Positions 9,604-18,694 of a DNA stretch of 64,000 bases are shown here, in pieces; the stretch's first letter is position 1, and each line of letters opens with the position of its first letter. The DNA is from Parahaliea maris. Its GTDB lineage: Bacteria; Pseudomonadota; Gammaproteobacteria; Pseudomonadales; Halieaceae. The position numbers and the translations under genes are program-made. Under the pieces are notes generated by a model, which worked only from the letters and a program-made list of their open reading frames with translations, was not told the DNA's origin and searched no databases. The DNA lies in contig NZ_VRZA01000003.1 in assembly GCF_008064665.1 (NCBI RefSeq), forward strand, positions 620,001 to 684,000, read 5' to 3'.

Positions 9604-10734
9604 TCAGAACGGCAGCTTGCCCTGCTGCGGCGCCGGCTCCGCGACGTGGCTGGCGGCCGGATCCGCGACGGTGTTTGCCGCGATCAGGCTCGAGACGGTC
9701 AGTCCCAGCAGGCGGACGCCCCGCGCCACCGGCAGTTCCCCGGACAGAAGGTCCTGACCGATGGCGGCCAGGCTGTCCCGGTCACCGACTGGCTGTTCTA
9801 AAGAGCGGGCGCGGGTGATCTGCTGAAAGTCATTGAATTTCACCTTGAGGGTGACCGTGCGGCCGCGGCTGCCGTGTTTTTCCACCCGCTCCCAGACGGT
9901 GCTGGCAATGGCGTCCAGGGCCGGCCGCAGCGTCTCCTCGGTGAGCAGGTCCTCGCCGTAGGTGCGCTCGGCGCCGATCGACTTGCGCACCCGGTCGGGC
10001 TTGACCGGTCGGTGGTCCTCTCCCCGGCTCGCCCGGTACAGGTAGTCGGCGCTCTTGCCGAAATGCTGTTGCAGGAAGTCCAGGTCACAGGTGCGCAGGT
10101 CGGCGCCTGTGTGGATGCCCAGGCGGCTCATTTTTTCCGCGGTGCGGGGGCCGACCCCGTAGAAGCGCCGTGCGGGCAGGGCGGCGACGAAGGCCGCGCC
10201 CTGTTCCGGGCGTACCACGCAGATGCCATCGGGTTTGTTCTGGTCCGAGGCGATCTTGGCGAGGAATTTGTTGTAGCTCACGCCGGCGCTGGCGGTGAGG
10301 TGGGTTTCGCTGCGGATCTGTTCGCGGATCAATTGGGCGATGCCCGTGGCGCTGCCCACGCCGCGGCGATCCTCGGTGACGTCGAGGTAGGCCTCGTCCA
10401 GGGAAAGGGGCTCGATCAGGTCGGTATAGCGACGGAATATGGCATGAATCTGCCGGGAAACGGCCTTGTAGACCTCGAACCGGGGCTTGACGAACACCAA
10501 CTGCGGGCAGCGCCGGCGGGCGGTGACTGAAGGCATCGCCGAGCGCACGCCGAAGGCCCTGGCCTCGTAACTCGCGGCGGCGACAACGCCGCGGGCGGAG
10601 CCGCCGCCCACCGCCACCGGTCGGCCCCGCAGTTCGGGGTTGTCCCGCTGCTCCACGCTGGCAAAGAAGGCATCCATATCGATATGGATAATCTTGCGCA
10701 GAGGCGGAGGGGCGCTGGTTGCTGGCTCGGACAT
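9604..10734 (-). CDS. dinB: DNA polymerase IV (translesion synthesis)
   Basis: A 376-residue Y-family polymerase that copies past damaged bases. Catalytic acidic residues are visible in HIDMDAFF (Asp19, Asp21) and SLDEAYLD (Asp113, Glu114). Helix-hairpin-helix and little-finger regions follow. The extreme C-terminus QGKLPF resembles the beta-clamp-binding peptide. It is divergent from acs. No LexA-like CTGT-N8-ACAG box is visible upstream, so SOS control cannot be shown from the sequence. Confidence 0.95.
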   Translation of the reverse strand: MSEPATSAPPPLRKIIHIDMDAFFASVEQRDNPELRGRPVAVGGGSARGVVAAASYEARAFGVRSAMPSVTARRRCPQLVFVKPRFEVYKAVSRQIHAIFRRYTDLIEPLSLDEAYLDVTEDRRGVGSATGIAQLIREQIRSETHLTASAGVSYNKFLAKIASDQNKPDGICVVRPEQGAAFVAALPARRFYGVGPRTAEKMSRLGIHTGADLRTCDLDFLQQHFGKSADYLYRASRGEDHRPVKPDRVRKSIGAERTYGEDLLTEETLRPALDAIASTVWERVEKHGSRGRTVTLKVKFNDFQQITRARSLEQPVGDRDSLAAIGQDLLSGELPVARGVRLLGLTVSSLIAANTVADPAASHVAEPAPQQGKLPF

Positions 10735-10803
10735 GGCGCGATGTTAGGCAGACCGGCACCGGGGCACAAGCGGCAGTTGCCTGCCCTCACCGATCCCGCC
10801 TGT

Positions 10804-10868
10804 GCGACCTTGGTCGCCCCATCATTAGACTTTGGTCGAGTTGCCCCGTCGGACCCGAGGAGTATCAT
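10804..10868 (+). promoter_or_regulatory. acs promoter with two GACYTTGGTC operators
   Basis: Two direct copies of the motif, GACCTTGGTC (10806-10815, inside the near-palindrome GCGACCTTGGTCGC) and GACTTTGGTC (10828-10837), lie exactly 22 bp apart, two helical turns. The second ends 3 bp before a weak -35 TTGCCC (10841-10846), 16 bp from -10 TATCAT (10863-10868). The operator centre is near -42, the position of an activator touching RNA polymerase. The same motif precedes three other acetate-related promoters here. Confidence 0.65.
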
Positions 10869-10903
10869 CGTGGGTTCGACGAGAATCATAATGGATCGAT
10901 AAC

Positions 10904-12835
10904 ATGTCTGAGTTCCCGCTGCACAAGGTTCCCGCCAGCTTTAGCGACGCCCACATCAACGCCGAGATGTACCGGGAGATGTACCGGCGTTCCATCGACG
11001 AGCCCGATGCGTTCTGGGCCGAGCAGGCGGAGAAATTCCTCACCTGGGACAAGCCCTGGGACACCGTGGTCGAAGCCGACTTCCTGCAGGGCAAGGCCGA
11101 GTGGTTTGCCGGTGGCAAGCTCAATGCCAGCGTCAACTGTATCGATCGCCACCTGCCCCAGTGTGCCGACCAGACCGCCTTTATCTGGGAGGGCGACGAC
11201 CCGGCCGACAGCAAGCACATCACCTATGCCGAACTGAAAGATTCCGTCTGCAAGCTTGCCAATGTCCTGCGCGAACGCGGCGTGAAAAAGGGCGACAGGG
11301 TATGCATCTACATGCCGATGATTCCGGAGGCGGCCTACGCCATGCTGGCCTGCGCCCGCATCGGCGCCATCCACTCGGTAGTGTTCGGCGGCTTCTCCCC
11401 GGAGGCCCTCAAGGACCGTATTCTCGATTCCGATTGCCAGGTGGTCATCACCGCAGACCAGGGCCTGCGCGGTGGCAAGAAGGTGCCGCTGAAGGCCAAT
11501 GCCGACGCCGCCCTCGAGCACTGCCCGGACGTACATACCTGCGTCGTTGTACAGCGCACCGGGGGCGATATCGACTGGCAGGACGGCCGTGATGTCTGGT
11601 ACCACGAAGCGACGGCAGCCGCCTCTGCAGACTGCGAGCCGGAGTCCATGGACGCCGAAGATCCGCTGTTTATCCTCTACACCTCCGGCTCCACCGGCAA
11701 GCCCAAGGGCGTGCTGCATACCACCGGCGGTTACCTGCTGCAGGCGGCGATGACCTTCAAGTACGTCTTCGACTACCGCGAGGGTGAAGTCTACTGGTGT
11801 ACCGCCGACGTGGGCTGGGTCACCGGCCACAGCTATATCGTCTACGGCCCGCTGGCCAACGGCGCGATCTCCTTGATGTTCGAGGGGGTGCCTACCTACC
11901 CGGATGCCGGCCGTTGCTGGGAAGTCGTCGACAAGCACCAGGTCGCCACTTTCTACACAGCCCCGACGGCCATTCGCGCCCTGCATGCGGTGGGGGACGA
12001 GCCGGTCACGCGCTCATCCCGCGCCAGTCTGCGCCTGCTGGGTACCGTCGGTGAGCCGATTAATCCCGAGGCCTGGGAGTGGTATTACCAGACCGTGGGC
12101 GAGTCCCGCTGCCCGATCGTGGATACCTGGTGGCAGACTGAGACCGGCGCGCACATGATCACCCCACTGCCGGGCGCCACCGACCTGAAGCCCGGCTCCG
12201 CTTCGTTCCCGATGTTCGGGGTGAACCTGGCCCTGCTTAACGAGGACGGTTCCGAAATCGAAGGCCCCGGCGCCGGCTATCTGGTAGTCAAGTCGCCCTG
12301 GCCCTCCCAGATCCGCACCGTGTACGGCGACCACCAGCGCTTGATCGACACCTACTTCAGCACCTATCCCGGTTACTACTTTACAGGTGACGGCGCCTCC
12401 CGTGACGAGGACGGCTACTACTGGATTACCGGCCGGGTGGACGACGTGCTGAACGTCTCCGGTCACCGTATGGGTACCGCCGAGGTGGAAAGTGCCCTGG
12501 TGCTGCACGACAAGATCGCCGAGGCCGCCGTGGTGGGCTTCCCCCACGATATCAAGGGCCAGGGCATCTACTGCTATGTCACACCGATGGACGGTGTGGA
12601 GCCCAGCGAGGAACTGCGCAAGGAACTCATCGCTCTCTGCGTGAAGGAGATCGGCCCCATCGCCAAGCCCGACGTCATCCAGTGGGCACCCGGCCTGCCC
12701 AAGACCCGCTCCGGCAAGATCATGCGCCGCATCCTGCGCAAGATCGCCGAGAACGAACTGCAGAACCTGGGCGATACCAGCACCCTGGCGGACCCGTCTG
12801 TTGTCGATAACCTGATCGAGAACAGGGCCTCCTAG
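10904..12835 (+). CDS. acs: Acetyl-CoA synthetase
   Basis: A 643-residue AMP-forming ligase that activates acetate to acetyl-CoA through acetyl-AMP. The P-loop [11 protein letters not shown], the [10 protein letters not shown] motif and the C-terminal [11 protein letters not shown] are present. Lys605 in that last motif is the catalytic lysine that is acetylated in Acs homologues. Length and N-terminus match Acs closely. It is a single gene with its own regulated promoter, physically apart from the CrbS/CrbR-like block but carrying the same operator. Confidence 0.95.
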   Translation: MSEFPLHKVPASFSDAHINAEMYREMYRRSIDEPDAFWAEQAEKFLTWDKPWDTVVEADFLQGKAEWFAGGKLNASVNCIDRHLPQCADQTAFIWEGDDPADSKHITYAELKDSVCKLANVLRERGVKKGDRVCIYMPMIPEAAYAMLACARIGAIHSVVFGGFSPEALKDRILDSDCQVVITADQGLRGGKKVPLKANADAALEHCPDVHTCVVVQRTGGDIDWQDGRDVWYHEATAAASADCEPESMDAEDPLFILYTSGSTGKPKGVLHTTGGYLLQAAMTFKYVFDYREGEVYWCTADVGWVTGHSYIVYGPLANGAISLMFEGVPTYPDAGRCWEVVDKHQVATFYTAPTAIRALHAVGDEPVTRSSRASLRLLGTVGEPINPEAWEWYYQTVGESRCPIVDTWWQTETGAHMITPLPGATDLKPGSASFPMFGVNLALLNEDGSEIEGPGAGYLVVKSPWPSQIRTVYGDHQRLIDTYFSTYPGYYFTGDGASRDEDGYYWITGRVDDVLNVSGHRMGTAEVESALVLHDKIAEAAVVGFPHDIKGQGIYCYVTPMDGVEPSEELRKELIALCVKEIGPIAKPDVIQWAPGLPKTRSGKIMRRILRKIAENELQNLGDTSTLADPSVVDNLIENRAS

Positions 12836-12850
12836 TTATCCGCTGTCGGT

Positions 12851-12870
12851 GGGCTCCTGACCAGGAGCCC
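12851..12870. terminator. Hairpin downstream of acs
   Basis: GGGCTCCT / AGGAGCCC, an 8-bp perfect stem with a GACC tetraloop, 15 nt after the acs stop. No T-run follows on either strand, so this is a probable but unproven terminator. Confidence 0.5.
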
Positions 12871-13013
12871 GCATCTTCTGCTGCACCTGCTGGCTGCGCT
12901 TCCCCGGCTGGAAGAATTGCTGGGATCGATTGGTCTGTTTTCGGGTCGTTGGGATTGCTTTTACCTCATAGCTGCCAATTTCACCGTGATCATATAATCC
13001 CGCTTGACGTAAT

Positions 13014-13385
13014 TCAGTTTCCACTGCCTCCGGTCCACCGCTCATAGCGAAATATTGCGGTGGATATCGACAAGGTGCCGATGAAGTAGATTAGAAACCG
13101 AATTACATCACTTGTAGCACTAAGCCCGATTCCAGCGAGTGGAGTGTTCAGCTGCTTAGCGTATTGAAAAATCTGCATCATATCTCCGATTGTAAGCAAG
13201 ACAGCGGATACGGAGCCTGCAAAATAAAGACCGCAAATCAATAATTTCAGACGTAACGGGATTGATCTCCGAGTAACGTGCGTCGCGATCAGAACACCGA
13301 AACTTATTGTCAGCCAATACTCAAAAGACGAATCTATTTGACCCGCAGATATCAGAATAAGGTCGTTTAACTCGGCCTCGGTCAA
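13014..13385 (-). CDS. Small multi-pass membrane protein, unknown function
   Basis: 123 residues, not recognised. Four hydrophobic segments are visible, around residues 25-37, 45-65, 80-95 and 97-113, in mostly neutral sequence. The start is a TTG with GGGAG seven bases upstream; the nearest ATG is out of frame. Base composition is clearly more AT-rich than the neighbouring acs, suggesting recent acquisition. It stands alone between acs and the HNH gene. Confidence 0.55.
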   Translation of the reverse strand: MTEAELNDLILISAGQIDSSFEYWLTISFGVLIATHVTRRSIPLRLKLLICGLYFAGSVSAVLLTIGDMMQIFQYAKQLNTPLAGIGLSATSDVIRFLIYFIGTLSISTAIFRYERWTGGSGN

Positions 13386-13688
13386 GCGTGTACTCCCATA
13401 TCGATGGGGAGCTAATAATAATAGTCGAGATAGCAGTTGTTGGATTCAAAAGGTGACGTGGGGTCGAGAGAGTTGTCAAACGAGCTTGGGTGATTCTGAC
13501 CGCAAATTAGGCGAAAGCGGACACCCGGTAACCGACCAATGTTCCGGACATCCATTATCCAAAAGGACTATCGAGAGCCTTATCTAGTCGCAATCGATAT
13601 TAAAAACCAGGCGGAATAATTTGAACCCAGCTAGCATGTGAACCACAATAAATACTGTATATACAACCAGTATTTCGATGGCGTCACC
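13386..13688. other. AT-rich intergenic stretch
   Basis: 303 bp between the small membrane protein and the HNH gene. It is more AT-rich than the flanking core genes. I see no gene, repeat or clear promoter. A GTG at 13638 is in frame with the HNH gene, but its leader peptide looks non-coding. Confidence 0.5.
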
Positions 13689-15140
13689 ATGAACCTTCCA
13701 GTCCGAATCACAGAACCTTTTCACGCAGATGACACCGATGATCTCGCTCGGCAAATCACCCTCCTCGCCGGCCAGATCAACGCCGCCAATCACCGCCTGC
13801 TGAAACTCATTGCAGAGTTTGATCACCGCAAGGGCTGGAGCGGTGGCGGTACGGTGCGCTCCTGTGCCTACTGGCTCAACTGGCAGTGCGGGATCGCGTT
13901 GGGGGCCGCTCGCGAGAAAGTACGAGTGGCTCATTGTCTGGGTGAACTACCCCAGATAGATGCGGCATTTGCCAAAGGCGAGATCAGCTATTCCAAAGTA
14001 CGGGCAATGACCCGTGTCGCCACGAAGGACAACGAGGACTACCTGCTGATGATTGCCCGCCACGGCACGGCCAGTCATATGGAAAAGCTGGTAGGCAAGT
14101 TCGACCGGGTACAGAAACAGTTATCGGACCGTCAGCAGGAGAATGAACAGGACAACGTCCGCAAGCTGGTTTATTACCAGGATGAACAGGGCATGTGGGT
14201 CATCCATGCGAAATTGCCGCCGGAAGCCGGCGAGCAAGTCATCAAGGCAGTCGAAGCCGTAGTGGCTCCATTGCAGGCGGAACGTCAAAAGGAGCTTCAG
14301 GAAAAGCGCGAAGAAGGTACATGCAAGGACGTCTCAGCGGAGACGTTTTCCGAAGCCGTCGAACGGGAAGAGCGGGAATCCGGCAATCACTTCCAGGAAC
14401 TGCTTGAGCAGACGCGCGCCGATGCACTGGTAAAAATCACCGAGCATTTTCTGGCGACGCACAGCGAGGGTGAAACGATCCACGCCCTGAAAGGCGCAGA
14501 ACGCTGCCAGATCATGCTCCACGTTGATATAGGCACACTGCGAGAGCAAGAGGGTCAGCAACCACACGGCCCCAAGTGCTGTGAGTTAGAACACAAACAG
14601 TGGCTCAGCCCCGCCACCGCCCGCCGCCTTGCCTGCGACGCCAGCCTGGTCACCGTACTGGAAAACGAACACGGTGAGGTGCTGAATATCGGCCGCCGTA
14701 CTCGCACTGTACCGCCATCCATCCGCCGGGCGTTGTCACTGCGGGACAAGACCTGCCGCTTCCCCGGCTGCTGCGAATCGCGCTATGTGGATGCCCACCA
14801 TATCCGGCACTGGGCTGATGGCGGTGAAACGAGCCTGGACAACCTGGTGACGCTCTGTCGCTACCACCATCGCCTGCTGCACCAGGGAGGCTTTGCTATT
14901 GATGTGGAACCCCGGGGTACTGAAGCGTCAACACCCACACTGCGTTTCTCAACCCCGGCTGGCGTGACCATCGAAAGCAGCGTCTATCCCCAGTTCCCCA
15001 ACGTCTCCGCGGAAATCTCCCCCGATTCACTCTCTTCGTGGTCACCGCACATCGATGCCGATACGCTCCGGCCCTGCTGGACCGGCGAATCCATGGACTA
15101 CGGAATGGCAGTGGACGGTCTGTTGAGTCGGGCTCCTTAA
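13689..15140 (+). CDS. DUF222 / HNH endonuclease family protein
   Basis: 483 residues from the ATG at 13689. The N-terminal DUF222-type helical region (13E12-repeat family) covers about 10-270. The C-terminal HNH module is at about residues 355-400: CRFPGCCESRY, DAHHIRHWADGG, NLVTLCRYHHRLLH, with its histidines and asparagine intact. The family is multi-copy in many bacteria and is often treated as a mobile or selfish element, but the target is not known. The gene sits in the lower-GC patch. An earlier in-frame GTG (13638) adds 17 residues unlike the family. Confidence 0.85.
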   Translation: MNLPVRITEPFHADDTDDLARQITLLAGQINAANHRLLKLIAEFDHRKGWSGGGTVRSCAYWLNWQCGIALGAAREKVRVAHCLGELPQIDAAFAKGEISYSKVRAMTRVATKDNEDYLLMIARHGTASHMEKLVGKFDRVQKQLSDRQQENEQDNVRKLVYYQDEQGMWVIHAKLPPEAGEQVIKAVEAVVAPLQAERQKELQEKREEGTCKDVSAETFSEAVEREERESGNHFQELLEQTRADALVKITEHFLATHSEGETIHALKGAERCQIMLHVDIGTLREQEGQQPHGPKCCELEHKQWLSPATARRLACDASLVTVLENEHGEVLNIGRRTRTVPPSIRRALSLRDKTCRFPGCCESRYVDAHHIRHWADGGETSLDNLVTLCRYHHRLLHQGGFAIDVEPRGTEASTPTLRFSTPAGVTIESSVYPQFPNVSAEISPDSLSSWSPHIDADTLRPCWTGESMDYGMAVDGLLSRAP

Positions 15141-15213
15141 AACAAACAGTTGTATCGATCGATATAATAGATTTAGAATAACCCTGCGCACAGACACTGG
15201 CGGAGACAGAACA

Positions 15214-16296
15214 ATGGAATTTGGCGTATTTTCACTCGGTGATCACCTTCCCAATCCGGTCACTGGCAGCTACAACGAGTCGCAGGCTGAGAAGCACCTG
15301 GGCTGGGTGGCCGAGGGCGTGCTGGCGGAGAAGTGTGGTTACTCGGCGATCTGGCTGGGTGAGCACCATTTCAACGACTATATCCTCGCGGTCCCGCAGA
15401 TGGTTCTCACGGCCATCGCCATGAAGACGGAAAGGCTCCGTCTCGGTACGGCGGTGACCCTGCTGGCAAACCATGACCCTGTGCGCATTGCCGAGGACTT
15501 CGCCACGCTGGACCTGCTCTCGGAAGGGCGCGCCGAAATTGGCGTGGCGCCCGGCATCACGCCCGCCACCTTTGAATTGTTTGGCCAGTCCGCGCAGGAC
15601 GCCGGCGCCATGATGGTGGAAAAGCTCGATCTGCTCGACCGGATGTGGTCCGAAAAGAAACTGCAGTGGGAGGGCAATTTTCGCGCGCCTTTCAAGGACG
15701 CGCATATAGAACCGCGCACCTACTCCGGCCGGTCCATCCCGATCTGGATGGGAACCGGAACCACGATCGAGAAGGCGGTAGCCGCCGGGAGCAAGGGCTA
15801 CAAACTGCAATTGGCCACCATCTTCGGCAGCTACGGCAATTACGCGCCTGTCGCAGCAGCCTACCGGGAAGCTTATCTGGCCGCAGGTCACCCCGAGAGC
15901 GAAATGGAAGTGGCGGCGATTGCCTACTGCTATGTCGATAATGACAGTGCAGACCCGCACGCTGCGTGGGCACCCTACATGGGTCAGTACCGCAGTTTCA
16001 TGAAGGAGATCGTCCGCGGGAAGGGCGTGACAGCCGGCATCCAGGCGCTGGCTTCGCTGGCGACTGCCCAGGACCTGTCGGGCGACTGGCGCGAGTTCGA
16101 CCTGTGCGGTTCTCCGCAACAGATCGCCGAGCGGATTGTACAGGCCAACCGGGATGTCGGTGGTATCGACCACCTGTACTGCTACTTCGATGCCGGCGGT
16201 ATGCCGCAGTCCATGGTGGAGCGCTCCATCGAGCAGTTTTCGAGACTGGTGATGCCGCTGGTGCGGGACGAGCTGGGTATCGAACAGGCGGCCTGA
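15214..16296 (+). CDS. LLM-class flavin-dependent oxidoreductase (luciferase-like)
   Basis: A 360-residue TIM-barrel flavoprotein of the bacterial luciferase-like family. The start MEFGVFSLGDH, the GEHHFNDY motif and the VAPGITPATFELFG region are typical. Members oxidise organic substrates with reduced flavin or F420; which substrate is not visible. A gene for a TetR regulator is convergent, with the two stop codons 7 nt apart inside one hairpin, so the regulator may control this gene from the far side, though its promoter does not face it. Confidence 0.85.
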   Translation: MEFGVFSLGDHLPNPVTGSYNESQAEKHLGWVAEGVLAEKCGYSAIWLGEHHFNDYILAVPQMVLTAIAMKTERLRLGTAVTLLANHDPVRIAEDFATLDLLSEGRAEIGVAPGITPATFELFGQSAQDAGAMMVEKLDLLDRMWSEKKLQWEGNFRAPFKDAHIEPRTYSGRSIPIWMGTGTTIEKAVAAGSKGYKLQLATIFGSYGNYAPVAAAYREAYLAAGHPESEMEVAAIAYCYVDNDSADPHAAWAPYMGQYRSFMKEIVRGKGVTAGIQALASLATAQDLSGDWREFDLCGSPQQIAERIVQANRDVGGIDHLYCYFDAGGMPQSMVERSIEQFSRLVMPLVRDELGIEQAA

Positions 16297-16303
16297 GCCG
16301 CCT
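16286..16303. terminator. Shared hairpin spanning two convergent stop codons
   Basis: AGGCGGC / GCCGCCT, a 7-bp perfect stem whose CTGA loop is the TGA stop of the oxidoreductase. The right arm ends in the first base of the TetR stop. There is no U-tract. The position suggests a bidirectional terminator or a barrier to read-through. Confidence 0.45.
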
Positions 16304-16974
16304 CAGTCCTCCGCCAGGGCCAGTACCAGGTGCTCGAGGTCCCGGGCGGACCAGGCGGGCAATGCATCCGGGTAATCGGTCAGCTGGCTTACCAGCCAGC
16401 CATCCATGATCGCCAGTAGGCGCCGGGCCATGACTTCACACCGTGGCCGCGGCAACGGGGGGCTGCGCTCCGCAAAGACCAGCCTGAGATTCGCCGCCAG
16501 TCCGTCGACCGCCTTCTTGCGGATGGCCTGGACTGCCGGGCGAATGGCGGGGTCGATATCGTCGCCGTCCATCGCCAGCCTGATGATCAGCAGAAGGGTG
16601 GGATATTCCTGCTCATTGTGTCGCAAAATGCCCTGTACAAGCAGGTGGGCTCGCGCCTCTGCACCGGTCACTGATTGCAGGCGCTGCTGCAAACCACTGC
16701 CGCTGAGGGTCTCTCCCAGAGCATCAATAGCGGCAAGGCAGATGCCTGCCTTGCTGCCGAAGTGGTGGTGCAGCGAGCTGACGGGTAGCCCGGTAGCGTC
16801 GCGAATGGCTGACAGGCTGGTACCGGCATACCCGTGGCGGGAAAACAGCCGCAGTGCCTCGGATAGAATGCGCTGCCGCGACTGTTCGCCCCGCTGACGA
16901 CGTCCGTCGGTTATTGTCTTTGACTCGTCTTTCACAACCTTACCTGTCTGCGCGGTTGCCGCGGATACTAACAC
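16303..16974 (-). CDS. TetR/AcrR-family transcriptional regulator
   Basis: 223 residues. The N-terminal helix-turn-helix (RILSEALRLFSRHGYAGTSL, then GLPVSSLHHHFGSKAG) is followed by a helical ligand domain resembling the LmrA/YxaF group, at about 105-215. The ligand is unknown. The first possible start is GTG at 16974; a second GTG at 16935 lies close behind AGG-rich sequence and would remove a disordered leader, so the true start is uncertain. It is transcribed divergently from the Na/Pi transporter. Confidence 0.85.
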   Translation of the reverse strand: MLVSAATAQTGKVVKDESKTITDGRRQRGEQSRQRILSEALRLFSRHGYAGTSLSAIRDATGLPVSSLHHHFGSKAGICLAAIDALGETLSGSGLQQRLQSVTGAEARAHLLVQGILRHNEQEYPTLLLIIRLAMDGDDIDPAIRPAVQAIRKKAVDGLAANLRLVFAERSPPLPRPRCEVMARRLLAIMDGWLVSQLTDYPDALPAWSARDLEHLVLALAED

Positions 16975-17010
16975 AGGCGGCAGCTGCCTCCCCTCGGGTC
17001 CTTCCGGCCC

Positions 17011-17016
17011 TATAAT
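17011..17016 (+). promoter_or_regulatory. -10 box of the Na/Pi transporter operon
   Basis: A perfect TATAAT, giving a predicted start near 17023. No good -35 is seen 17 bp upstream. The transcript would begin only about 12 nt before the ATG at 17036, and GGGAGG would then sit right at that ATG, which favours translation from the later TTG at 17054. Confidence 0.5.
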
Positions 17017-17035
17017 AAAAAATCATACATACCGG

Positions 17036-18694
17036 ATGGGAGGAAACTATCTGTTGGCAACCCTGAGTGTGTTAGTGGCGCTGGCCATCGGCCTCGCCCT
17101 GTTCCTGTTCGGCATGCACGAACTGGAGGGCGGAGTGCGCGCCCTGGGTGGCCGCACTTTCCAGCGCTGGCTTTCGCGTTCCACCGCCTCCCCGGTCAGC
17201 AGCGCGGCAATGGGGGTGCTGGTCACCAGTATCCTGCAGAGCAGCTCCCTGGTCAGCCTGCTGGTACTGGCCTTCGCCAGTGCCGGGGTACTGCCCCTGT
17301 ACAACGCGGTGGGGGTTCTGGTCGGCGCCAATCTGGGGACCACGATGACCGGCTGGATGGTGGCGACCATCGGTTTCAAGCTGTCATTGCAGGCCCTGGC
17401 ACTGCCGGGGATGGCCCTCGGCGCATTGCTGCGCCTGCTGCCATTGCGGGGGCGGCACTGGGGTGCCCTGGGCCGCCTGATATTCGGTATCGGCCTGATC
17501 CTGCTTGGCCTGGATATCATGAAAGAGGCGGTGGAGGGCCTGTCCGCCCGCTGGGATCTCGCAGTGCTGCGCGGTCAGGCAATTCCCGTGTACTTCCTCG
17601 CGGGGATAGGCATGGCGGGTCTCATCCAGTCCAGCTCGGCGGTGATGATGCTGACCCTGGCGGCCCTCAATGGCGGCCTGCTGGAGTTGCCCGCCGCCGC
17701 GGCCCTGGTGATCGGCGCAGACCTCGGCACCACCAGCACCACGCTGATCGGCAGCATTGGCGGCAGTGTGGTGAAGCGGCAACTGGCGCTCGCTCACCTG
17801 TTGTTCAACCTAGTGGTGGATGTGCTGGCGCTGCTGGTGGTACTGCCACTGCTGCCGCTGATCCTCTCAGCCTTCGGGCTGTCGGATCCACTGTATTCTC
17901 TGGTGCTGTTTCACAGCCTGTTCAACCTGGTGGGCCTGCTGCTGTTTTTGCCCTGGCTCAAACCCTGGTCGCGCTGGCTGGGGAACCGCTTCCTGGGAGG
18001 CGAGTCCGCCGTCGTCGACCTGGCCTCAGTGCCCGTCAGCGTGCCGGATGCCGCCCTGGCCGCCACCGGGCGCACCCTGGAGTCGATGCGCCTGCAGGCG
18101 ATTGCGCTGATCCTGCACACCTTCAAGCTACCGGTAGAGGCGCTGGAGTTGCCCGCCGAACTGGCCCGGGAACTGGACGCGGTGCTGGCCATGCGGGAAA
18201 GCCAGGAGGAGCGCTATGCCTGGCTCAAGCAGCAGGAGTCCGGGTTGCTGGCCTTTTCCTACGACCTGCAAGCGGAGCAGTTGAGCATCGACCAGGTGGA
18301 TGTTATTCAACGGCAGATACGTGAGGCTCGATCCCTCAGTTACAGCAGCAAGACGCTCAGGGACATTCGCGAGCACCTCTTCGTCCAGCGTCATAGTGAA
18401 CAGGAAGCGGCGCAATCACTGTATAGGCAACACCGCCACTACATGGCCCACGCCACCGGTGCCTACCTGCGCCTGGCCCGGCAAGCGGCGCTGCGGGCAG
18501 GCAGGGCAGATGAAATCGAGCGCCTGCTGCGTGACAATGACGCGCATTACGAGTCCGCCAACCTGCAGGTCAGTGACATGGCGGCGAGAGACCTGGTGAG
18601 TGGTACCGACCTGACCAATATGCTGAATGTAAACCGCGACCTGCACCACGCGACCAAGGATCTGCTGCGCTCCCTGCAGGAGGCCTCCGCGTGA
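17036..18694 (+). CDS. Na+/phosphate cotransporter family protein (NptA/PNaS type) with PhoU-like tail
   Basis: Up to 552 residues. The membrane half (about 1-320) contains the duplicated QSSS signature (Gln68-Ser-Ser-Ser and again near residue 200) of sodium-dependent phosphate transporters. The cytoplasmic tail (about 340-552) is helical and PhoU-like. It likely imports or exports phosphate with Na+. Start choice is unsure: the ATG at 17036 precedes GGGAGG, which fits better as the ribosome site for the in-frame CTG/TTG at 17051-17056. Its stop overlaps the antiporter start (GTGA). Confidence 0.88.
   Translation: MGGNYLLATLSVLVALAIGLALFLFGMHELEGGVRALGGRTFQRWLSRSTASPVSSAAMGVLVTSILQSSSLVSLLVLAFASAGVLPLYNAVGVLVGANLGTTMTGWMVATIGFKLSLQALALPGMALGALLRLLPLRGRHWGALGRLIFGIGLILLGLDIMKEAVEGLSARWDLAVLRGQAIPVYFLAGIGMAGLIQSSSAVMMLTLAALNGGLLELPAAAALVIGADLGTTSTTLIGSIGGSVVKRQLALAHLLFNLVVDVLALLVVLPLLPLILSAFGLSDPLYSLVLFHSLFNLVGLLLFLPWLKPWSRWLGNRFLGGESAVVDLASVPVSVPDAALAATGRTLESMRLQAIALILHTFKLPVEALELPAELARELDAVLAMRESQEERYAWLKQQESGLLAFSYDLQAEQLSIDQVDVIQRQIREARSLSYSSKTLRDIREHLFVQRHSEQEAAQSLYRQHRHYMAHATGAYLRLARQAALRAGRADEIERLLRDNDAHYESANLQVSDMAARDLVSGTDLTNMLNVNRDLHHATKDLLRSLQEASA

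Noticed and set aside
10735-10903. Possible SOS control of dinB
   Set aside because: No CTGT-N8-ACAG box in the interval between dinB and acs; only the acetate-type operators are seen.
12836-13045. A 69-codon minus-strand frame after acs (MSGGPEAVET...)
   Set aside because: It overlaps the end of the small membrane protein, contains the acs downstream hairpin and has no ribosome site or recognisable family, so it is probably not a gene.
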